A DNA stretch of 64,000 nucleotides from Modestobacter caceresii (GCF_000761485.1 NZ_JPMX01000015.1:1-64000); one strand, 5' to 3'. Shown: positions 7,716-17,095, counted from the stretch's first letter. Made by a program: numbers and translations. The notes: generated by a model not told the origin, from the sequence alone.

Positions 7716-9418
7716 CGACGTCGAACTCCCCGCAGCCCCACCTGGACCTGAAGGCCCCGCCGCCCCTCCCGGCCGGTGGCCTGCGGGTGATGGCGCTGGG
7801 CGGGCTGGGGGAGATCGGCCGGAACATGGCCGTGCTCGAGTTCGACGGCCAGCTGCTGGTCATCGACTGCGGGGTGCTCTTCCCCGAGGCGGAGCAGCCC
7901 GGCGTCGACCTGATCCTGCCCGACTTCGGGGTCATCGAGCACCGGCTGGAGGACATCGCCGCCGTCGTCCTCACCCACGGGCACGAGGACCACATCGGCG
8001 CCGTCCCCTACCTGCTCCGGCTGCGCGCCGACATCCCGCTGGTCGGCTCCCGGTTCACCCTCGCGCTGGTCAAGGCCAAGCTGCGCGAGCACCGGATCGA
8101 CCCGGTGCTGGTCGAGGTGGCGGCCGGGGACGACCACCTGGCCGGGCCGTTCCACTGCGAGTTCATCAGCGTCAACCACTCCATCCCCGACGCGCTGGCC
8201 GTCGCGGTGCACACCCCGGCGGGCACCCTCGTGCACACCGGCGACTTCAAGATGGACCAGCTGCCCCTCGACGGCGTGCTGACCGACCTCGGTGCCTTCG
8301 CCCGGCTCGGGTTCGAGGGCATCGACCTGCTGCTGAGCGACTCCACCAACGCCGAGGTGCCCGGGTTCGTCACCTCCGAGCGCACCATCGGCCCGGTGCT
8401 GGACTCGGTCTTCGAGCGCGCCTCCCAGCGGCTGATCGTCTCCAGCTTCGCCAGTCACGTGCACCGGATCCAGCAGGTGCTCGACTGCGCGGCCGAGCAC
8501 GGCCGCAAGGTGGCGCTGGTGGGCCGCTCGATGGTCCGCAACATGGGGGTCGCCCAGGACCTCGGCCTCCTGCGGGTCGCACCCGGCCTGATGGTCAAGC
8601 TCGACGAGGCCACCGCGATGCCCCCGGAGCAGGTGGTGCTGGTCAGCACCGGCTCGCAGGGTGAGCCGCTGTCCGCGCTGGGCCGGATGGCCCGCGGCGA
8701 GCACCACCAGGTCACCATCGAGGCCGGCGACACGATCATCCTGGCGTCCTCGCTGGTGCCCGGGAACGAGACCGCCGTCTACAAGGTGATCAACGGCCTC
8801 GCCCGGCTCGGCGCGACCGTGGTGCACAAGGAGACGGCCCGCGTGCACGTCTCCGGGCACGCCCCGGCCGGGGAGCTGCGCACCCTGCTCAACGTGGCCA
8901 AGCCGCGGTACCTGATGCCGGTGCACGGGGAGTGGCGGCACCTGCGGGCGCACGCCGCGCTGGCCCAGGAGACCGGGATGAGCCGAGACCGCATCCTGCT
9001 GGCCGAGGACGGCGTCGTCGTCGACCTGGTCGACGGCAAGGCGTCGATCGTGGGCAGCGTGCCGATCGGCAACGTCTATGTCGACGGGCTCAACGTCGGC
9101 GACGTCGGCGAGGAGTCGCTGCAGGCCCGACGCATCCTCGGTGACGAGGGCTTCGTCGCGCTGACCGTGGTCATCGAGCCCTCGACCCGCACCATCGTCC
9201 GGCCGGTGCACCTGTCGACCCGGGGTTTCTCCGACGACCCGGCCGCCTTCACCGAGGCGCTCGTCCTGGTGGAGGCCGAGCTGAAGCGGGCCCTGGCCGC
9301 CGACGACCAGATCGACGCCCACCGGCTGTCCCAGGTGATCCGCCGGACGGTCGGCAAGTGGGTGTCGGACACCTACCGCCGCCGCCCGATGATCATCCCC
9401 ACCGTCCTCGAGGTCTGA
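7712..9418 (+). CDS. rnj: Ribonuclease J
   Basis: A 568-aa RNase J of the metallo-beta-lactamase/beta-CASP family, with endo- and 5'-exonuclease activity in RNA maturation and decay. The zinc-binding HGHEDH motif is seen in VVLTHGHEDHIGAVPYLL, with DCGVLFPEAEQPGVD before it, and the beta-CASP part contains GSQGEPLSALGRMA and VHVSGHAPAGEL. A short Pro-rich N-terminus precedes the catalytic domain. GTG 7712 overlaps the dapA stop. The length is normal and all key motifs are present. Confidence 0.95.
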   Translation: MTTSNSPQPHLDLKAPPPLPAGGLRVMALGGLGEIGRNMAVLEFDGQLLVIDCGVLFPEAEQPGVDLILPDFGVIEHRLEDIAAVVLTHGHEDHIGAVPYLLRLRADIPLVGSRFTLALVKAKLREHRIDPVLVEVAAGDDHLAGPFHCEFISVNHSIPDALAVAVHTPAGTLVHTGDFKMDQLPLDGVLTDLGAFARLGFEGIDLLLSDSTNAEVPGFVTSERTIGPVLDSVFERASQRLIVSSFASHVHRIQQVLDCAAEHGRKVALVGRSMVRNMGVAQDLGLLRVAPGLMVKLDEATAMPPEQVVLVSTGSQGEPLSALGRMARGEHHQVTIEAGDTIILASSLVPGNETAVYKVINGLARLGATVVHKETARVHVSGHAPAGELRTLLNVAKPRYLMPVHGEWRHLRAHAALAQETGMSRDRILLAEDGVVVDLVDGKASIVGSVPIGNVYVDGLNVGDVGEESLQARRILGDEGFVALTVVIEPSTRTIVRPVHLSTRGFSDDPAAFTEALVLVEAELKRALAADDQIDAHRLSQVIRRTVGKWVSDTYRRRPMIIPTVLEV

Positions 9419-9451
9419 TCCGTTCGCTGAGCCGCTGTCCCCAGGGCGGAC

Positions 9452-9490
9452 CCTGACGGGCTGTGGTGCACATCTCATCAAACCGTCAGG
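9452..9490. repeat. Inverted repeat downstream of rnj
   Basis: CCTGACGG (9452-9459) pairs with CCGTCAGG (9483-9490) across 23 bases. It may be a weak terminator for the dapA-rnj unit or a regulatory dyad for the secreted protein gene downstream. The rest of 9419-9628 shows nothing recognisable. Confidence 0.35.
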
Positions 9491-9628
9491 CCACGCCGGG
9501 GCGCGAGGCTGTCGGAGCCCGCGGCGACAGATCCTCAGCTCTCCGATCGAACGGGTGCCCGCGCCCTGCGTACCCACCGGTGTCCGGTGTTCGTCCGCCG
9601 GCCACACCGATCGACGAGGAGACGACAG

Positions 9629-11035
9629 ATGCGCACCAGATCACTGGCGGGTGCTGCGGCGTCAGCGCTGGCAATCAGCCTGCTGGCCGGCAGTCCAGCT
9701 CTGGCCCACGACGCATGGGCCGCGGGCGAGGGGCAAGAGAGTGCCCGGGACCAGAGCGACCGGCACCAGGGCAACCGGGGGGACGACGACCGGTACCACG
9801 GCAAGCAGAAGGACCGGGACCGGCAGCAGGGCATCCGGGTCACCACCACGGCCGACACCGTCGACGCCGGCCCCGGGGACGGTCGCTGCGCCGACGTCCA
9901 CGAGGAGTGCTCGCTCCGTGCCGCGGTACAGGAGGCCAACGCGTCGGGTGGTGGCACGATCGAGCTGAGCAAGGGCACCTACCTGCTCACCCTCAGGAAC
10001 GGCGATGCGGCCGGCGAGGACGACTCGGCGACGGGTGACCTCGACATCAGGGCCGAGATCACCATCAAGGGCAACGGGGGCACGGTCGATGCCCAGGGCA
10101 TCGACCGTGGCTTCGACGTGCTCGTCGGCGGTTGGCTGTCAGTGCGCGACCTCACGGTCACGGGTGGGGTGGCGGCGGGGACGGGGCTGCCCGCTTCCGG
10201 CGGCGGCCTGCGGAATGCCGGCACCCTGGAGGTCCAGCGCAGCGCGATCACCGGGAACAGCGCGGTGCGGGCCGGCGGGGGGATCGAGGCGAGCGACGGG
10301 TCGACGACGACCGTCTCCTGGTCGAGGCTGTCGGGGAACTCCACCGGCGACGGTCCCGGCAACGGCGGTGGCCTGCACCTCACCGGCGCCGGCACCGTGG
10401 ACGTCGAGCGCAGCGCGGTGACCGGCAACACGGCTGCGTCCGAGGGCGGCGGGCTGTGGAACTCCGGTCTCGGCACCATGACCGTGGACCGCAGCATCGT
10501 CGTCGGGAACACCGCCAGCGGTGCCGAGGCCACCATGGGCGGCGGCGGCCTGTTCCAGGAGGCGGGGGAGTCCGGGACGCTGGTCGTCACCCGCTCCGCG
10601 ATCAAGGACAACGTCGCCGATGGCGCGTCCGGCTCCGGTGGCGGCATCCTCAACGACCAGGGCACCCTCCTGGTCGACCGCTCCTTGATCAGCGGCAACT
10701 CCGCGACGCGTGCCGGTGGCGGCATCGAGGCCAACGTCGGCACGACGACGCTCGAGCGCAGTCTCCTCACCGGCAACTCCACCGGTGACAGTCCCGGCAA
10801 CGGCGGCGGCCTGCACCTGACCGGCGCCGGAACGGTGGACATCGACCGGAGCCGGGTGACGAGCAACACCGCTGCAGCCGAGGGCGGAGGGCTCTGGAAC
10901 TCCGCGACCGGGACGATGACCGTGACCCGCACGGCTGTCCGCGGCAACTCTGCACCGGTCGGCCCGAACGTCTTCCAGGACGGCCCCGGCTCGGGCCTCA
11001 CCGTGGACGGGGAGACGGTGCCGGCGACTCCCTGA
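9629..11035 (+). CDS. Secreted CSLREA beta-helix protein
   Basis: A 468-aa predicted exported protein. Residues 1-26 form a Sec-type signal peptide ending in PALA. A charged Asp/Arg/Gln-rich stretch follows, then a CSLREA-type domain with the cysteine-bearing CADVHEECSLRAAVQEANASG. The rest is a right-handed parallel beta-helix of GGG(I/L)-N-x-G-T-(L/M)-x-V-(D/E)-R-S units as in polymorphic-membrane and pectate-lyase-like repeats. One block (about 10255-10510) recurs near 10693-10948, offset 438 bp, a recent internal duplication. No membrane anchor is seen. ATG 9629 has GAGGAG upstream; the longer frame would push the signal peptide inward. Ligand or enzymatic activity unknown. Confidence 0.8.
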   Translation: MRTRSLAGAAASALAISLLAGSPALAHDAWAAGEGQESARDQSDRHQGNRGDDDRYHGKQKDRDRQQGIRVTTTADTVDAGPGDGRCADVHEECSLRAAVQEANASGGGTIELSKGTYLLTLRNGDAAGEDDSATGDLDIRAEITIKGNGGTVDAQGIDRGFDVLVGGWLSVRDLTVTGGVAAGTGLPASGGGLRNAGTLEVQRSAITGNSAVRAGGGIEASDGSTTTVSWSRLSGNSTGDGPGNGGGLHLTGAGTVDVERSAVTGNTAASEGGGLWNSGLGTMTVDRSIVVGNTASGAEATMGGGGLFQEAGESGTLVVTRSAIKDNVADGASGSGGGILNDQGTLLVDRSLISGNSATRAGGGIEANVGTTTLERSLLTGNSTGDSPGNGGGLHLTGAGTVDIDRSRVTSNTAAAEGGGLWNSATGTMTVTRTAVRGNSAPVGPNVFQDGPGSGLTVDGETVPATP

Positions 11036-11072
11036 CCGACCGACGGCCGACACGAGCGGCCGACAGCACGAT

Positions 11073-11118
11073 CTCCGGCCGCGTCGGGGGCAGTCCCTGC
11101 CACCCGACGCGGCCGGAG
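11073..11118. terminator. Bidirectional terminator, 16-bp perfect stem
   Basis: 11073-11088 pair perfectly with 11103-11118, and the 14-nt loop contains a further GGCA/TGCC. It separates the convergent beta-helix and anti-sigma genes and can serve both. Confidence 0.75.
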
Positions 11119-11158
11119 CGCGTGGCCCGGACGTGCTCAGCGCCGGCCGGGACGATGC

Positions 11159-11836
11159 TCAGAAGGTCGAGCGCAGCACGACCGCGCCGCTGGCGTCGAC
11201 CACCTGGAAGCCCTCGGCGTCGCCGCGCAGGACCGGGGAGTTGAGGTTGCAGAACAGCTCCGCCGGACCGGTGCCGAGGAAGGCCCCGGCGGGCGCCGCG
11301 TCCCCGTCGTCCTCGAGGACGGTGACCCGGTAGACCTCCCCGGAGGTGAAGCCGGCTCCGGCGAGCTTCACCTCCACCCCCCAGGTGTGCGGCACCACGT
11401 CGGCGGTCGCGGTGATGTCCGGGTCGGTGACCTCGACGGCCACGCTCTCCAGCGGCGGTGGGGGCGGGACCGGCCGGACCAGCCAGCCGACGGCGAAGGC
11501 CGCGGCAGCCGTGGCCAGCACCAGCGAACCGGCGGCGAGCCGGGTCCGTCGACGGCGCCCGGCCGGGTCGGCCCGGGGGAGTGCGCCCTCGGCGGCGATC
11601 CGGGCCAGGACGGCGTCGGCCAGCCCGGGCGGGGGCGCCGGGTCCTCGTCGAGCCGGTCGGGGTCGGCGTCGGCGAGCCGGGCGGCGATCGGGGCCAGCT
11701 CGGCCAGTTCGGCGCGGCAGGCGGCACACCCCTCCAGGTGCGCCCGCACCACGGCGCGCTCGTCGGGGCTGCCCGCCCCCAGGGCGTACACGCCGAGCTC
11801 CTCGCGCAGTGCGCGGTGCGCCTGATCCTCGTTCAC
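11159..11836 (-). CDS. Zinc-finger anti-sigma factor
   Basis: A 225-aa membrane anti-sigma factor paired with the upstream ECF gene. The N-terminal zf-HC2/ZAS part has the H-x3-C-x2-C motif in HLEGCAACRAEL near residues 38-49. A Pro/Asp-rich linker follows, then one membrane segment (LAAGSLVLATAAAAFAVGWL, about residues 105-125) and an extracytoplasmic beta-rich domain with the CNLNSPV segment. Such proteins hold their sigma factor at the membrane until a signal outside the cell releases it. GTG 11836 overlaps the sigma stop (GTGA). The signal is not known. Confidence 0.85.
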   Translation of the reverse strand: MNEDQAHRALREELGVYALGAGSPDERAVVRAHLEGCAACRAELAELAPIAARLADADPDRLDEDPAPPPGLADAVLARIAAEGALPRADPAGRRRRTRLAAGSLVLATAAAAFAVGWLVRPVPPPPPLESVAVEVTDPDITATADVVPHTWGVEVKLAGAGFTSGEVYRVTVLEDDGDAAPAGAFLGTGPAELFCNLNSPVLRGDAEGFQVVDASGAVVLRSTF

Positions 11837-12375
11837 GGTTCCACCCCCATCTCCTCCATCGCCAGCCGCAGTGCCTTCAGGCCGTAGAACACCCTGCTGC
11901 GCAGTGTGCCCACCGGTACGCCGAGCTCCGCCGCGACCTCGGCGTGCGGCCGGCCGCGCAGGTGGGTCTCCACGATCGCGGCCCGGTGTTCGGCCCCGAT
12001 CCGACGCAGCGCCTCCTCGACCACCCAGGCGTCGACCAGGCGCTCGTCCAGGGCAGGTCCGGGCGGGCTGTGGTCGTCGTGCCGGGTGCCGTCGGTGAGC
12101 TGGCGCTGCCACGGGCGGGCCGCACCGCGTCGCGCCTCGTCGACCAGCAGGTTGCGGGCGATGGCGAACAGCCAGGTGCGCAGGCTGGCCAGTCCGGGGT
12201 CGAAGGACCCCGCGGACCGCCAGGCCCGCAGGAACACCTCCTGCACGACGTCCTGGGCGGCGCCCTGGTCACCGAGGTGGCGCAGGGCGAAGCGGTAGAG
12301 CTCCGGCCCGTGCGCGGCGTAGGCGGCCGGGACGTCGAGGTGGCCGGTCCCGGCCGGTCGCAGCTGCCGCACCAT
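11833..12375 (-). CDS. ECF RNA polymerase sigma factor
   Basis: A 180-aa group IV sigma-70 factor. Region 2 spans about residues 20-85, with the core-binding and -10 reading segment DVVQEVFLRAWRSAGSFD and LRTWLFAIARNLLVDEARR. Region 4, for -35 recognition, spans about 115-172: LRRIGAEHRAAIVETHLRGRPHAEVAAELGVPVGTLRSRVFYGLKALR. The style resembles the SigK/SigL-like ECF groups with a zinc-finger anti-sigma. ATG 12375 has GGAGG 7 nt upstream. An ECF-type promoter (12413-12438) precedes it, so it probably transcribes its own operon. Confidence 0.9.
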   Translation of the reverse strand: MVRQLRPAGTGHLDVPAAYAAHGPELYRFALRHLGDQGAAQDVVQEVFLRAWRSAGSFDPGLASLRTWLFAIARNLLVDEARRGAARPWQRQLTDGTRHDDHSPPGPALDERLVDAWVVEEALRRIGAEHRAAIVETHLRGRPHAEVAAELGVPVGTLRSRVFYGLKALRLAMEEMGVEP

Positions 12376-12412
12376 GTCCCACCTCCCGATCGCCGGATGC
12401 CCTACGGGTGTG

Positions 12413-12438
12413 TACGGCGCTGGGACCGGATCGGTTCA
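12413..12438 (-). promoter_or_regulatory. Candidate ECF-type autoregulatory promoter
   Basis: On the minus strand TGAACC (12438-12433) is followed by 16 nt and CGTA (12416-12413), matching the AAC...CGT pattern of ECF promoters. It lies 37 bases upstream of the sigma gene. Confidence 0.45.
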
Positions 12439-12456
12439 CCGGGTCTCGTGCCGCCG

Positions 12457-14430
12457 TTACGGACCCACGACCTCGATCGGGGTGATCCCCTCCGCCTCGG
12501 GCAGGCCGAAGCCGAGCACCTGGGCGTAGAAGGACAGCTCGCCGTCCAGGGCGGTGCGGATGTTCTCCGCCTTGCGGAAGCCGTGCTGCTCTCCGGCGAA
12601 GAGGGCGTAGGCGTGCGACACGCCCTTGGCGCGGAGGGCCGCGACCATCAGCTCCGCCTGCTCGGGCGGCACCACCCGGTCCTCGTCGCCCTGGAACACC
12701 GCCAGCGGGGTGCCCAGTGCGTCGGTCGCGTTGATCGGCGAGCGCTCGGCGTAGACGTCGGCGCCGGCGGGCCACGGTGCGATCAGCCCGTCGAGGTAGC
12801 GGGACTCGAACTTGTGCGTGTCGGCGGCCAGCGCGGCCAGGTCGGCGACGCCGTAGTGGCTGGCCCCGGCAGCGAAGACGCCCGGGCGGAAGGTCAGCGC
12901 GGCCAGCGTGGTGTACCCGCCGGCCGAGCCGCCGCGGATCGCCAGCCGCGCCTGGTCGACGCGCAGCCCGGCGGGGCCGTCGCCGGAGGAGAGGTACCGG
13001 GCGCAGGCGACGACGTCGTCCAGGTCGGCGACGCCCCACTGCCCCTTCAGCGCCTCCCGGTAGCGCCGGCCGTAGCCGGTGGAGCCGCGGTAGTCGACGT
13101 CGGCGACGGCGAACCCGCGGGAGGTCCAGTACTGGACGCCGAGGTCCAGCACCGACCGGGCGGCGGCGGTGGGCCCGCCGTGCACGAGCACCAGGAGCGG
13201 CGGCAGCTCGTCGTCCGGGCCGGTGACCTGCGGGTTGGCCGGCGGGTACACCAGCGCGTGGGCCTCGGCGACCCCGCTGGGCCCGGGCTCGGTGGGGAAG
13301 GTGACGTGCTGGGGGCGGGAGAACCAGGCCGGGTCGAGGCCGAGGTCGCGGGCCGGGCGGAGCACCTCGGGGGCACCGTCGAGACCGACCCGGAGGACGA
13401 CCGCCTCGGACGCCGGGCCGCCGGCCACGCACACCACGCCGTCCGTGGTGCCGCGCACCTGGCCGAAGGCGGAGTACGGCAGGTCGAACTCGCGCGCCGT
13501 GCCGTCGGTGTCGAGCACGGCGAGCCGGTCGGCGCCGTCCCGGCCGTAGGCGAGGGCGACCCGGCCGTCGTCCAGCAGGTCGAACCGGCTCTGCCCGAAG
13601 ACCCACTGCGGCCCGGCGATGTCGCTGCCGGCGTCGAACACCAGCTCGACCTCGCCGTGCGGCCGGCGCCGGTACAGCGACCAGACGTCGGTGCGGTCGC
13701 AGAGCCACCACAGCGCGCCGTCCGCGCCCCACACCGGCTGGACGACCGACTCACCGTGCCCGCCGGCGATGACGTGCTCATCGCCCGCGCCGTCACGGAC
13801 CACCAGCTGGGCAGCGTCCCACGGCATGTCCGGGTGGTTCCACCGCAGGAAGGCCAGCGCGGGGCCGTCGGGCTCCCGCCGCGGGTCGGAGACGAAGTCC
13901 GGCCCGCTGACCAGCACCTCCACGGTGCCGTCGGCGTCGACCCGGACCACCTCGTTGACGACCTCGGCGGCCAGGCCGGCGGCGGTGTGGGTCTCCCGGA
14001 CCGCCAGGACGCCGTCGCCGTCGGCGTGCAGGTCGGCGAACCGGACGCCGGCGGGGACCTCCGGCTCAGGGGTCACCGCGACCGGTTCGCTGCTGCCCGG
14101 CGCCACCCGGTACAGCCGCTGGTCGGCGAAGTCGGTGAACCACACGGTGCCGGCGGCCACGGTCCAGGCGCCGCCGCCGTACTCGTGCACCCGGGTGCGG
14201 GCGTTCCAGGGGGAGGGGAGCAGGTCGGTCGTCGTCCCGTCCGGCGTGCGGCGGACCAGCACGGTGCGGCCGCCCTCGCTGGGCCGGCCCTCGGCCCACC
14301 AGACGTCAGCGTCGTCCCCGGAGCCGTCCACGACGACCTCGCCGAGCCTGGCCGCGGCGCGCACCACCAGCTCGGAGGTGATCGGCGTCGGCCAGCTGCC
14401 GTGGGGGAGGGTCTGCTCGGGGGCGGTCAC
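12457..14430 (-). CDS. S9 family prolyl oligopeptidase-like peptidase
   Basis: A 657-aa serine peptidase of the acylaminoacyl/dipeptidyl-peptidase (S9C-like) type. Residues 1-380 form a beta-propeller with repeated strands, for example VHEYGGGAWTV and FADQRLYRV. The catalytic alpha/beta-hydrolase domain follows, with LVLVHGGP for the oxyanion hole, the nucleophile Ser in IRGGSAGGYTTL, Asp in GDEDRVVPP and His in EQHGFRKAENI. No signal peptide, so it is cytoplasmic and probably trims peptides. GTG 14430 is preferred over the earlier ATG because TAGCGT (14443-14438) ends 7 nt before it. Monocistronic, diverging from ftsK. Confidence 0.9.
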   Translation of the reverse strand: MTAPEQTLPHGSWPTPITSELVVRAAARLGEVVVDGSGDDADVWWAEGRPSEGGRTVLVRRTPDGTTTDLLPSPWNARTRVHEYGGGAWTVAAGTVWFTDFADQRLYRVAPGSSEPVAVTPEPEVPAGVRFADLHADGDGVLAVRETHTAAGLAAEVVNEVVRVDADGTVEVLVSGPDFVSDPRREPDGPALAFLRWNHPDMPWDAAQLVVRDGAGDEHVIAGGHGESVVQPVWGADGALWWLCDRTDVWSLYRRRPHGEVELVFDAGSDIAGPQWVFGQSRFDLLDDGRVALAYGRDGADRLAVLDTDGTAREFDLPYSAFGQVRGTTDGVVCVAGGPASEAVVLRVGLDGAPEVLRPARDLGLDPAWFSRPQHVTFPTEPGPSGVAEAHALVYPPANPQVTGPDDELPPLLVLVHGGPTAAARSVLDLGVQYWTSRGFAVADVDYRGSTGYGRRYREALKGQWGVADLDDVVACARYLSSGDGPAGLRVDQARLAIRGGSAGGYTTLAALTFRPGVFAAGASHYGVADLAALAADTHKFESRYLDGLIAPWPAGADVYAERSPINATDALGTPLAVFQGDEDRVVPPEQAELMVAALRAKGVSHAYALFAGEQHGFRKAENIRTALDGELSFYAQVLGFGLPEAEGITPIEVVGP

Positions 14431-14437
14431 CCCGGTC

Positions 14438-14443
14438 ACGCTA
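14438..14443 (-). promoter_or_regulatory. Leaderless -10 element of S9 peptidase (TAGCGT)
   Basis: TAGCGT on the minus strand is followed by 7 nt and the GTG at 14430, supporting a leaderless start inside the longer open frame. Confidence 0.5.
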
Positions 14444-14523
14444 GCCAGCCGGGCGGCTGGGTGTCAGCTGAGCCCGAGCCGGACACGCGGCGCTGAATGG
14501 ACCCCGGCCACCGGCATCCCGAT

Positions 14524-14529
14524 TACCGT
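14524..14529 (+). promoter_or_regulatory. Leaderless -10 element of ftsK (TACCGT)
   Basis: TACCGT is followed by 7 nt and ATG 14537, with no Shine-Dalgarno. Confidence 0.55.
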
Positions 14530-14536
14530 CTGACGC

Positions 14537-17053
14537 ATGCCTGCTCGCGCGTCGACGTCGAACCGGGCGCCTGCACGCGGCAGCGCCCCTGCTCGCCCGC
14601 GCTCGGGCAGCACCGCAGCCAAGAAGCGCCCCCCGGCCAAGCGCGGGTCCACCGCGGCCCGCCGGCCGCCGCCGAAGAAGAAGCAGGGCACGCTCGCCGG
14701 CAGTCTCTGGCGCTGCGCGTCCGGCGCCTGGGGCCTGCTGGCCCGCAGCGCCGGCGGTGTGGCGCGCTCGGTCGCCCGGCCGGAGGAGGCCGAGCCGCTG
14801 GGCCCCGAGCACCGCCGGGACGGCGTCGGCCTCGCGGTGCTGGGCCTGGCGATCGTGCTGGGCGCGGCGGTCTGGACCGACGGGATCGGCCCGGTCGGCG
14901 CCGGCCTCGCCACCGGCGTCGAGTGGACGATCGGCGCGCTCACCGTCGCCCTGCCGGTCGTTCTGCTGCTGGTCGCGCTTCGGCTGCTGCGGCACCCCCC
15001 GCACCCGGAGTCGCGCGGGCGGCTGATGATCGGCTGGCTCAGCGTGATCGCCGCCGTCGTCGGCGTCGCCCACGTCGTCGGACCGGACGCCGACCCGGCG
15101 GACCGGACCGGCGCCGGTGGCCTGCTCGGGTGGGCGGTCGGCATGCCGCTGACCGCCGGCGTCGGCCCGATCGTCACCGTGCTGCTGCTGGTCCTGCTCG
15201 CGTTCTTCGGCGTGCTCGTCGTCACGGCCACGCCGGTGCACCAGGTGCCCGAACGCCTGCGGGAGTGGGCCGACCGGCAGTTGGGCCGGGACGGCGACGA
15301 GGAGTACGGCGACTACGACGAGTACCAGGACGAGGAGCCGGCGACCGAGCCGGTCCCGCGGGTCCGCAAGGGACGCAAGGCCGCGGCCCCGGCGGTCGAG
15401 GACACCCTGGACACCGGGTCGATCGACCTCGGTGCGCTGGACGAGGCCCCGGAGGCGGTCGTCCACGAGCCGGCCCCCGAGCCCGTGCCGGTCCGCCGTC
15501 CGGCGATCATCGACCGCACGGCTCCGCCGGAGGACCTCCCGCCGATCGAGGAGCCCGAGCAGCTCCGGATCCAGCCGGTCGAGGGCGCCTACACCCTGCC
15601 CTCGGTCAGCGTGCTGCGCGCGGGCACCCCGCCGCGGGCCAAGTCCAAGGCCAACGACGTCGCCATCGAGGCGATCACCGGGGTGCTCGAGCAGTTCAAC
15701 ATCGACGCCGCGGTCACCAGCTTCACCCGCGGCCCGACGGTGACCCGCTACGAGATCGAGCTGGGCAACGCGGTCAAGGTCGAGAAGATCACCGCGCTGA
15801 CCAAGAACCTCGCCTACGCCGTCGCCAACGACAACATCCGGATCCTGGCGCCCATCCCGGGCAAGTCCGCGGTGGGCGTCGAGGTGCCCAACACCGACCG
15901 CGAGACGGTGAGCCTGGGCGACGTCATGCGCTCGCAGGTCGCCAAGCAGGACCCGCACCCGATGCTGGTGGGCCTGGGCAAGGACATCGAGGGCGGCTTC
16001 GTCTGCGCCAACCTGGCGAAGATGCCGCACCTGCTCGTGGCCGGTGCCACCGGTGCCGGTAAGTCCAGCTGCATCAACTCGCTGCTGACCTCGCTGCTGC
16101 TGCGGGCCACCCCCGAGCAGCTGCGGATGATCCTGATCGACCCGAAGATGGTCGAGCTGACCCCGTACGACGGCATCCCGCACCTGATCACGCCGATCAT
16201 CACCGACCCCAAGAAGGCCGCGACCGCGCTGGCCTGGCTGGTGGAGGAGATGGAGCAGCGGTACCAGGACATGCGCGCCACCGGGGTGCGGCACATCGAC
16301 GACTTCAACAAGAAGGTCGAGCGCGGGGAGATCACCGCCCCGCCCGGCAGCGAGCGGGTGTACCAGCCCTACCCGTACATCCTCACGATCGTCGACGAGC
16401 TCGCCGACCTGATGATGGTGGCGCCGCGGGACGTCGAGGAGTCGATCGTCCGGATCACCCAGAAGGCCCGTGCTGCCGGGATCCACCTGGTGCTGGCCAC
16501 CCAGCGGCCGTCGGTCGACGTCGTCACCGGCCTGATCAAGGCCAACGTGCCCTCCCGGCTGGCCTTCTCCACCTCCAGCCTCACCGACAGCCGGGTCATC
16601 CTCGACCAGCCGGGTGCGGAGAAGCTGATCGGCATGGGCGACGCGCTCTTCCTGCCGATCGGGGCGGGCAAGCCGATCCGGGTGCAGGGGGCCTACGTCT
16701 CGGACACCGAGATCGAGGCGGTCGTCGAGTTCACCAAGCGGCAGGCCGAGCCGGAGTACCGCGAGGAGGTCTTCACCGCCGCTGCGGGGGAGAAGAAGGA
16801 GATCGACGAGGACATCGGCAGCGACCTGGAGCTGCTGGTCCAGGCGGTCGAGCTCGTCGTCACCAGCCAGTTCGGCTCCACCTCGATGCTGCAGCGCAAG
16901 CTGCGGGTGGGCTTCGCCAAGGCGGGCCGGCTGATGGACCTGATGGAGAGCCGGGGCATCGTCGGGCCGTCCGAGGGCTCGAAGGCCCGGGACGTGCTCA
17001 TCAAGCCCGACGAGCTGGAGTCGGTCATGTTCACGCTGCGCGGGAGCCAGTAG
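14537..17053 (+). CDS. ftsK: DNA translocase FtsK/SpoIIIE
   Basis: An 838-aa septal DNA translocase that pumps chromosome termini through the closing division septum. A basic Ala/Arg/Lys-rich N-terminus of about 75 residues precedes four membrane segments (roughly residues 95-235). An acidic linker follows, and then the RecA-like motor: Walker A in VAGATGAGKSSCINSL, Walker B in ILTIVDELADLMM, and ATQRPSVDVVTGLIKAN typical of the family. The C-terminal winged-helix gamma domain (LLVQAVELVVTSQFGSTSMLQRKLRVG) reads polarity sequences. ATG 14537 is supported by TACCGT 7 nt upstream. rimO follows 54 bases later from its own promoter. Confidence 0.96.
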   Translation: MPARASTSNRAPARGSAPARPRSGSTAAKKRPPAKRGSTAARRPPPKKKQGTLAGSLWRCASGAWGLLARSAGGVARSVARPEEAEPLGPEHRRDGVGLAVLGLAIVLGAAVWTDGIGPVGAGLATGVEWTIGALTVALPVVLLLVALRLLRHPPHPESRGRLMIGWLSVIAAVVGVAHVVGPDADPADRTGAGGLLGWAVGMPLTAGVGPIVTVLLLVLLAFFGVLVVTATPVHQVPERLREWADRQLGRDGDEEYGDYDEYQDEEPATEPVPRVRKGRKAAAPAVEDTLDTGSIDLGALDEAPEAVVHEPAPEPVPVRRPAIIDRTAPPEDLPPIEEPEQLRIQPVEGAYTLPSVSVLRAGTPPRAKSKANDVAIEAITGVLEQFNIDAAVTSFTRGPTVTRYEIELGNAVKVEKITALTKNLAYAVANDNIRILAPIPGKSAVGVEVPNTDRETVSLGDVMRSQVAKQDPHPMLVGLGKDIEGGFVCANLAKMPHLLVAGATGAGKSSCINSLLTSLLLRATPEQLRMILIDPKMVELTPYDGIPHLITPIITDPKKAATALAWLVEEMEQRYQDMRATGVRHIDDFNKKVERGEITAPPGSERVYQPYPYILTIVDELADLMMVAPRDVEESIVRITQKARAAGIHLVLATQRPSVDVVTGLIKANVPSRLAFSTSSLTDSRVILDQPGAEKLIGMGDALFLPIGAGKPIRVQGAYVSDTEIEAVVEFTKRQAEPEYREEVFTAAAGEKKEIDEDIGSDLELLVQAVELVVTSQFGSTSMLQRKLRVGFAKAGRLMDLMESRGIVGPSEGSKARDVLIKPDELESVMFTLRGSQ

Positions 17054-17095
17054 CAGGGCGATCCGGTGGCGCCGGGCGGGATGTGGGACGGCGCC

